Shown: in pieces, positions 61,001-64,000 of the stretch | Layout of the letters: every line of letters begins with the position of its first letter | Numbering within the stretch: the stretch's first letter is position 1 | DNA from: Acanthosoma haemorrhoidale | Taxonomy: Eukaryota > Arthropoda > Insecta > Hemiptera > Acanthosomatidae | Direction: 5' to 3' | Assembly (NCBI GenBank): GCA_930367205.1 | Contig: OV884011.1 | Span: 125,197,910-125,261,909, forward strand | DNA: 64,000 nt | Program-made: the position numbers and the translations under genes | The notes under the pieces: model-generated | Told to the model about the DNA's origin: nothing | The model's input: only the letters and a program-made list of their open reading frames with translations | Database searches by the model: none

Positions 61001-63516
61001 CGCATGGGAGAAGCAGACATGTCTTCTATAGCGAACATTGCAGGACCGTTGGGCAGACCTTTTGTCTTCCTGGAGCCTGAAGACACTGTGTGTCAGTCGA
61101 GCAGTTTTCAAGAGCCCGTCCATGGCTTGCCTTAGCTTCTTCATGCTAGGTCGCAGTTCTCGCACCCAGTCGCTCATGTTTGCCAGTTCTAGTCCTGTGA
61201 ATAAGACTGACCTCAGCTCTATTGGGACTACAGTATCTAATAAAATAATATAGCAATGCACTAACATGTTTCATCGTTCAAATAGTCAAAGATGAAAATC
61301 CATCACAATAATAAGGAAATAAAACTTGGAAGCTCACGCATAAATATAAAATTATTATTAATCAGCTGACTAATGGCATAAAATTCTGACCCATTTGCTC
61401 ATAAGTAACATAGTAGGGTACTGCTGGACCACATGATGAAGCTAAGGGAAATCCTAATTAAGTTATGATAATTCACTTTGGACACATACTACAAACCAAC
61501 ACCATCGATTATTTTAAGGTATATTTTATTTAAAGTTGTTTCTTTAGCTTACTTTATTCATTTCTTAAGCAGATTTCCTCTTTACTAACTCTTTTATAGA
61601 AAATAATTGAATACTCTTTTAATTCACTACTTAACTCATTGAAAGTTGCATTTATATGGCTATTTCTAACAATTTTTTTTTTATAAAGCATTATTTATTT
61701 ATTTATGTGGTAGTGGTAATAGTAGTGTTGTATTAAATATAAATAATTTTGTAGGGAGAGACAAAAATAAAGCACAATAATTTAAAATGGGAACACAATA
61801 ATTAAAATGTATCCAAGTTTCTTAAATTGTTATTGTAGAAAATATAAGAAAAACTGGTGTAAAAAATTATTAACTTCAGTGTACCAGTTTTATTATTAGG
61901 ATAAATTCGATGCTATACATAGGCTATATTCAATTATATATATATATATATAGGGTATATTGTTTGCTAACAAAGAAAATAATTGTATTAAACACTTCTA
62001 GACCGGTATTGCTATTATGGACAATTACCTTCAATTTTTATTTCCAAAAATATGTATTGTATTGTTGTGAATGAGTAAATAATTGTGAACTTCACTTTAA
62101 AAAAATGTTCCTGCATAATTCATCGCTTATCCTTTATTTAATAATGAGTCTTATCCACTTTTTCATTTCCGTTAAAAACCTACACCAGACTAAGATGTTA
62201 AAAAAAGGTTAAGTGCAAAGGTGACAACCAAAGATATTTTTGCAGTAAACAAAATATATCGGCTTATCCAAGGTACAAAACCCATCCAAGGTGTGTTGTT
62301 CTAAAATATAGCGGGCTATTTGTTTCAACGGTGGAAATACTATTTGAAATATTTTGGGGTACCACTTAAAAGGTGTTTTATTTTCATTTTTATTGATCTT
62401 GTCCCAGTCGGGACCGCAGACAGCCAAATTCTGGTAATAACAGAATATTTCGAAGTAATAAAAAAATCTAGAGGGTATTTTCTTGTATGATACCCAACTA
62501 TTTTTGGTATGCTTGTTTTATTTATTTGTATTTATTTATTTATACATCTGAGATGAATAAGTTAGGCTAATACCTTCAGTGAATTTGTTCCTAGGGGGAG
62601 GTTTCGGAGGTGCATTTGCCAATGCACCATTTGATTTTGTTTGAGAATCCTCACTATCTGTTGGTGCGTGTTCTAAATTTTCAGCAACTGGTATCTGTTG
62701 AGAGCAAAGTTCACTCCTGAAGCTTTGGGATCTTCCAATACACTTTTGAGTGTTCCTGAAATATTTACAAAAGAGATAAATAGAAAAAAACAGCAATATG
62801 ATAAGAAAGAGGAGGATAAAAATTGATAATTGATGAGATGAAATGGCTGAACTTATTTTAAAGTGCAAGAGCAATTCCAGACAAAAAATAAGCATATATT
62901 TTGTATAGTCCATTTCTGAGGATACCTAGGCTCAATGTTCCTGGATGTCTTAAGGGATTTATTCAGATAAGAATGGTTCCACTGTACCTCATGGACTAAA
63001 ATCAGTAACTACTTGAGAAAATAAGCAGCAAATGCGATATAAAAAGCATAAACAAAGTCTGTGAGGATTACTGTAGTGGATAAGCCCTAGCTGGGCCTCA
63101 GTTCCATCTATCATGTACATATGCCTTGTCTCTTCTCAAAACATGACATGGTATCAATTTATTTTATAATTTATTTTTCCCATAATTGAATAATAATATA
63201 TAAATTCACTTACACGAAAAGTTCTTTATTTAAAATAATGAAAAATACAGTTAAATAACGAAAGTTACCTTAACCTCACAGCAGGTGAACTACAGCGACC
63301 ACACAAGAACTTGACCTTGCTTACAAGGCACATGACCGAGGCCTCTATGTTCAGCTGGGTAAGATCCCACGGCTCAGGTTCCTCTGTAGGTCGATAGTAG
63401 TTGGCAGATGGTGAGCTGCACATTGCATGGGTGTCCAACCACAGGCCTGGATCTTTTTTCTTGTCTTCAACCTCACCATTTTCTTGGCTGTGCTCTTCTG
63501 TTTTTTTAATAGTTTG
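54884..63516 (-). CDS. INPP4: Inositol polyphosphate 4-phosphatase (INPP4A/B type), C-terminal nine exons
   Basis: This is a partial host gene read on the minus strand. Exons, 5' to 3': 63516-63269, 62755-62574, 61236-61001, 59301-59084, 58522-58236, 57878-57834, 57688-57560, 57470-57335, 55016-54884. Every junction keeps frame (phases 0,2,1,0,2,1,1,1,2 at exon starts). The product carries the INPP4 signature CKSAKDRT (CX5R phosphatase motif, exon 8) and a C-terminus resembling vertebrate INPP4A/B (KYAFNSLQL, then YRPP). Family members remove the 4-phosphate from phosphatidylinositol 3,4-bisphosphate, giving PI3P on endosomal and plasma membranes. The N-terminal C2 region is not in the window, so upstream exons must lie past 64000. 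The introns hold a mariner relic, an LTR and a DUF7869-like pseudogene, all outside exons. The exon 3 donor is uncertain (GTCAGT chosen to keep frame), and the exon 7 donor is GC. Family assignment is secure; exact splice sites are inference. Confidence 0.92.
55059..55680 (+). mobile_element. mariner element, internally deleted, in INPP4 last intron
   Basis: A terminal sequence TTGGGTTGGCAAGC begins at 55059 right after a TA, as in mariner elements. From about 55251 the plus strand reads as a mariner helix-turn-helix region (MEWKNKYF, then frame-broken, with [24 protein letters not shown], and [16 protein letters not shown]). At about 55612 the text jumps from the end of that region to the HDNVRPHTS motif of the catalytic domain, so the central part, including the first catalytic Asp, is deleted. 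No matching right terminal repeat was seen, so the 3' end is truncated or decayed. It sits antisense to INPP4. Confidence 0.75.
56590..57055 (-). mobile_element. Degenerate LTR copy (family LTR-T) in INPP4 last intron
   Basis: Reads in the minus direction as a diverged copy of the LTR found complete at 18732-19611. It shares the block around GGGGCACA..GATGGGTTTGTG, the ACTCCATTT sequence and the Ser/Pro-like CT-rich stretch. Termini are eroded and no target duplication is visible. Confidence 0.65.
57335..57470 (-). CDS. INPP4: INPP4 exon 8 of window, catalytic CX5R exon
   Basis: The exon encodes [20 protein letters not shown] followed by an amphipathic helix ending ALDCMRR. The nucleophilic Cys codon is at 57451-57453 and the phosphate-binding Arg at 57433-57435. 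CKSAKDRT is diagnostic for the INPP4 family among CX5R phosphatases. The donor is AGGAG|GTAATA. Confidence 0.95.
57560..57688 (-). CDS. INPP4: INPP4 exon 7 of window (129 bp), GC donor
   Basis: The acceptor is AAATTTAG|GTTCAG. It encodes the helix preceding the active site ([20 protein letters not shown]), like vertebrate NKNVDILWQAAEVCRRLNG. The only position that joins in frame to exon 8 is AAAG|GCAATA, a GC-AG intron. Confidence 0.85.
57834..57878 (-). CDS. INPP4: INPP4 exon 6 of window, 45-bp microexon
   Basis: The short exon lies between CTGTTACAG|GTATC and GAAG|GTAAG and encodes about 15 residues ([14 protein letters not shown]). It is a multiple of three and sits in the variable linker before the catalytic segment, so it could be alternatively skipped without breaking frame. 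The exon call rests on splice sites and phase only. Confidence 0.7.
58236..58522 (-). CDS. INPP4: INPP4 exon 5 of window (287 bp)
   Basis: The acceptor is TTCTTCAG|AGGTGG and the donor CCGAG|GTGTGT. It encodes the family block [19 protein letters not shown] with QERSNADNF after it, matching the vertebrate HPVFFNVGINEQQTLAE block. Ends in phase 1. Confidence 0.9.
59084..59301 (-). CDS. INPP4: INPP4 exon 4 of window (218 bp)
   Basis: The acceptor is TTCACAG|CTGACA and the donor TCAAA|GTAATA. It encodes [18 protein letters not shown] and then [19 protein letters not shown], aligning with the vertebrate segment that ends in LLS-YGDE and MLEDM. It ends two bases into a Lys codon. Confidence 0.9.
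59849..60800 (-). pseudogene. DUF7869-like repetitive protein, decayed, in INPP4 intron
   Basis: Minus-strand fragments translate in broken frames into a protein type I associate with DUF7869, a family multiplied in hemipteran and other insect genomes. From 60794: [17 protein letters not shown] and [17 protein letters not shown]; then a charged linker near 60450 ([12 protein letters not shown]); then from about 60287 a stretch with [25 protein letters not shown] and [18 protein letters not shown]. Stops and frame changes separate the blocks, so it is a pseudogene. It lies in the intron between INPP4 exons 3 and 4, on the same strand. The function of the family is unknown to me; wide copying suggests a mobile origin, which is inference. 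Confidence 0.6.
61001..61236 (-). CDS. INPP4: INPP4 exon 3 of window (236 bp)
   Basis: The acceptor is TTATTAG|ATACTG. It encodes a helical block with [18 protein letters not shown] and [10 protein letters not shown], both typical of INPP4. The donor that keeps frame with the next exon is GCG|GTCAGT at 61001; a GTAATT donor four bases downstream would shift frame. The non-consensus +3 base makes this the least certain boundary of the model. Confidence 0.85.
61237..62573. other. INPP4 intron, AT-rich
   Basis: Bounded by GTATTAG and TTATTAG. Contains a short TA run near 61937-61952. I see no coding or mobile sequence that I can name. Confidence 0.6.
62574..62755 (-). CDS. INPP4: INPP4 exon 2 of window (182 bp)
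   Basis: The acceptor is ATTTCAG|GAACAC and the donor GAAG|GTATTAG. It encodes a low-complexity, probably disordered linker with Ser/Glu/Asp residues and a proline-rich patch ([11 protein letters not shown]) that looks like an SH3-binding motif. Its first base completes the Arg codon split from the previous exon. Confidence 0.85.
62756..63268. other. INPP4 intron, no other feature seen
   Basis: AT-rich intron bounded by GTAAC and ATTTCAG. Nothing recognisable inside. Confidence 0.6.
63269..63516 (-). CDS. INPP4: INPP4 exon 1 of window (248 bp)
   Basis: The acceptor is TTTTCAG followed by CAA; the donor is AAG then GTAAC. It starts in phase 0 and encodes an acidic/Lys-rich linker ([18 protein letters not shown]) followed by the strongly conserved family block containing [20 protein letters not shown] and [20 protein letters not shown]. 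This block is very close to vertebrate INPP4, which argues for strong constraint. Confidence 0.9.
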
Positions 63517-63590
63517 CTGAAAAGGTGTCAAATAATATAATTCCAAATATTGATAAAACATTTAATGGTTAATAGCCATAAGAAAATGTC

Positions 63591-63660
63591 TCGGTCAAGA
63601 CTCGAATCCAGGACCTCCAGAATATCCAATCAGGGGCTTTGTCAACTGAGGTACCCGCAT
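63591..63660 (-). repeat. tRNA-derived SINE-like sequence
   Basis: On the minus strand, GCGGGTACCTCAGTTGACAA resembles the start of a tRNA with a pol III A box, and GGATTCGAGTC 40 bases later matches a B box. The acceptor stems do not pair well, so this is a SINE or tRNA relic and not a working tRNA gene. It lies upstream of the first INPP4 exon in the window. Confidence 0.45.
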
Positions 63661-64000
63661 GAGTGATGACCTTCCCAATGTGAATTCCCTTTGGTCAAAC
63701 TCTTGCAAAGACTGAGAAACAATGTACATGGTGAACAGAAGGCCAATGCCGAGTACATAATGTAGACTCTAATTCTAGTTACTGAGAGCTCAAGACCTAG
63801 TTTGCCTATGGTTTGGCATTATAATGAAATGCAAGTTATTTCACCATATAGCTACAGTTTATGACCAATTTATCATTAGAAAAAAGATTTTTTTTTTCAG
63901 CAATTCACAAATATTCCAAGAAATGATAGTTTTTGAAGTCAATAATAGAAACGATAGAGATTTAAGATATTTTCAATTTATTTTTAGAAAGGAGTGATCA

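Overview
This window is nuclear DNA from an animal, most likely an insect. A spliced INPP4-type phosphatase gene with short GT/GC-AG introns sits in visibly AT-rich sequence full of retrotransposon and DNA-transposon relics typical of arthropods. The mix (Jockey and I/LOA LINEs, Gypsy, Tc1/mariner, pogo/Tigger, a DUF7869-like family, a WGW/Cys-rich family) would suit a hemipteran, but the species cannot be fixed from the sequence alone. There are no bacterial-type operons, CRISPR arrays or rRNA genes.

Layout. 1-46 kb is accessory, repeat-dominated sequence. It holds: two LINE 3'-end families (1-480 and 36.2-37.1 kb; 0.96-2.06 kb and 34.3 kb); a diverged 256-bp tandem duplication (8.0-8.6 kb); a cluster of Jockey-type LINE fragments (8.6-14.1 kb); one isolated intact reading frame for a gamma-glutamylcyclotransferase-like protein with a substituted catalytic residue (14.8-15.3 kb); a 0.7-kb element with terminal inverted repeats (17.4-18.1 kb); a Gypsy pol relic (26.0-27.4 kb); a minisatellite (31.6-31.8 kb); a pogo/Tigger transposase relic (33.4-34.3 kb); an inverted pair of LINE fragments (34.6-36.1 kb); a 3.1-kb LINE with RNase H domain, flanked by a 15-bp target duplication (38.9-42.0 kb); and a Tc1/mariner transposase broken by a nested insertion (43.9-46.2 kb). 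Seven copies of one LTR family lie across the window. Three are complete solo LTRs with target-site duplications, and no matching internal region was seen.

46.2-54.9 kb is AT-rich and has no convincing gene. 54.9-63.5 kb (minus strand) holds nine exons forming the C-terminal half of an inositol polyphosphate 4-phosphatase (INPP4A/B orthologue), including the catalytic CX5R motif. All exon phases join without a break, and one intron appears to be GC-AG. Its introns contain a mariner relic, an LTR copy and a DUF7869-like pseudogene. Its 5' exons lie beyond the right edge.

I found no multi-gene system that could be called new. The best leads are structural: the LTR family with an amplified terminal motif, three fold-back or inverted-repeat structures of unknown family, the tail-to-tail LINE pair, and the cyclotransferase-like frame with Glu replaced by Gln.
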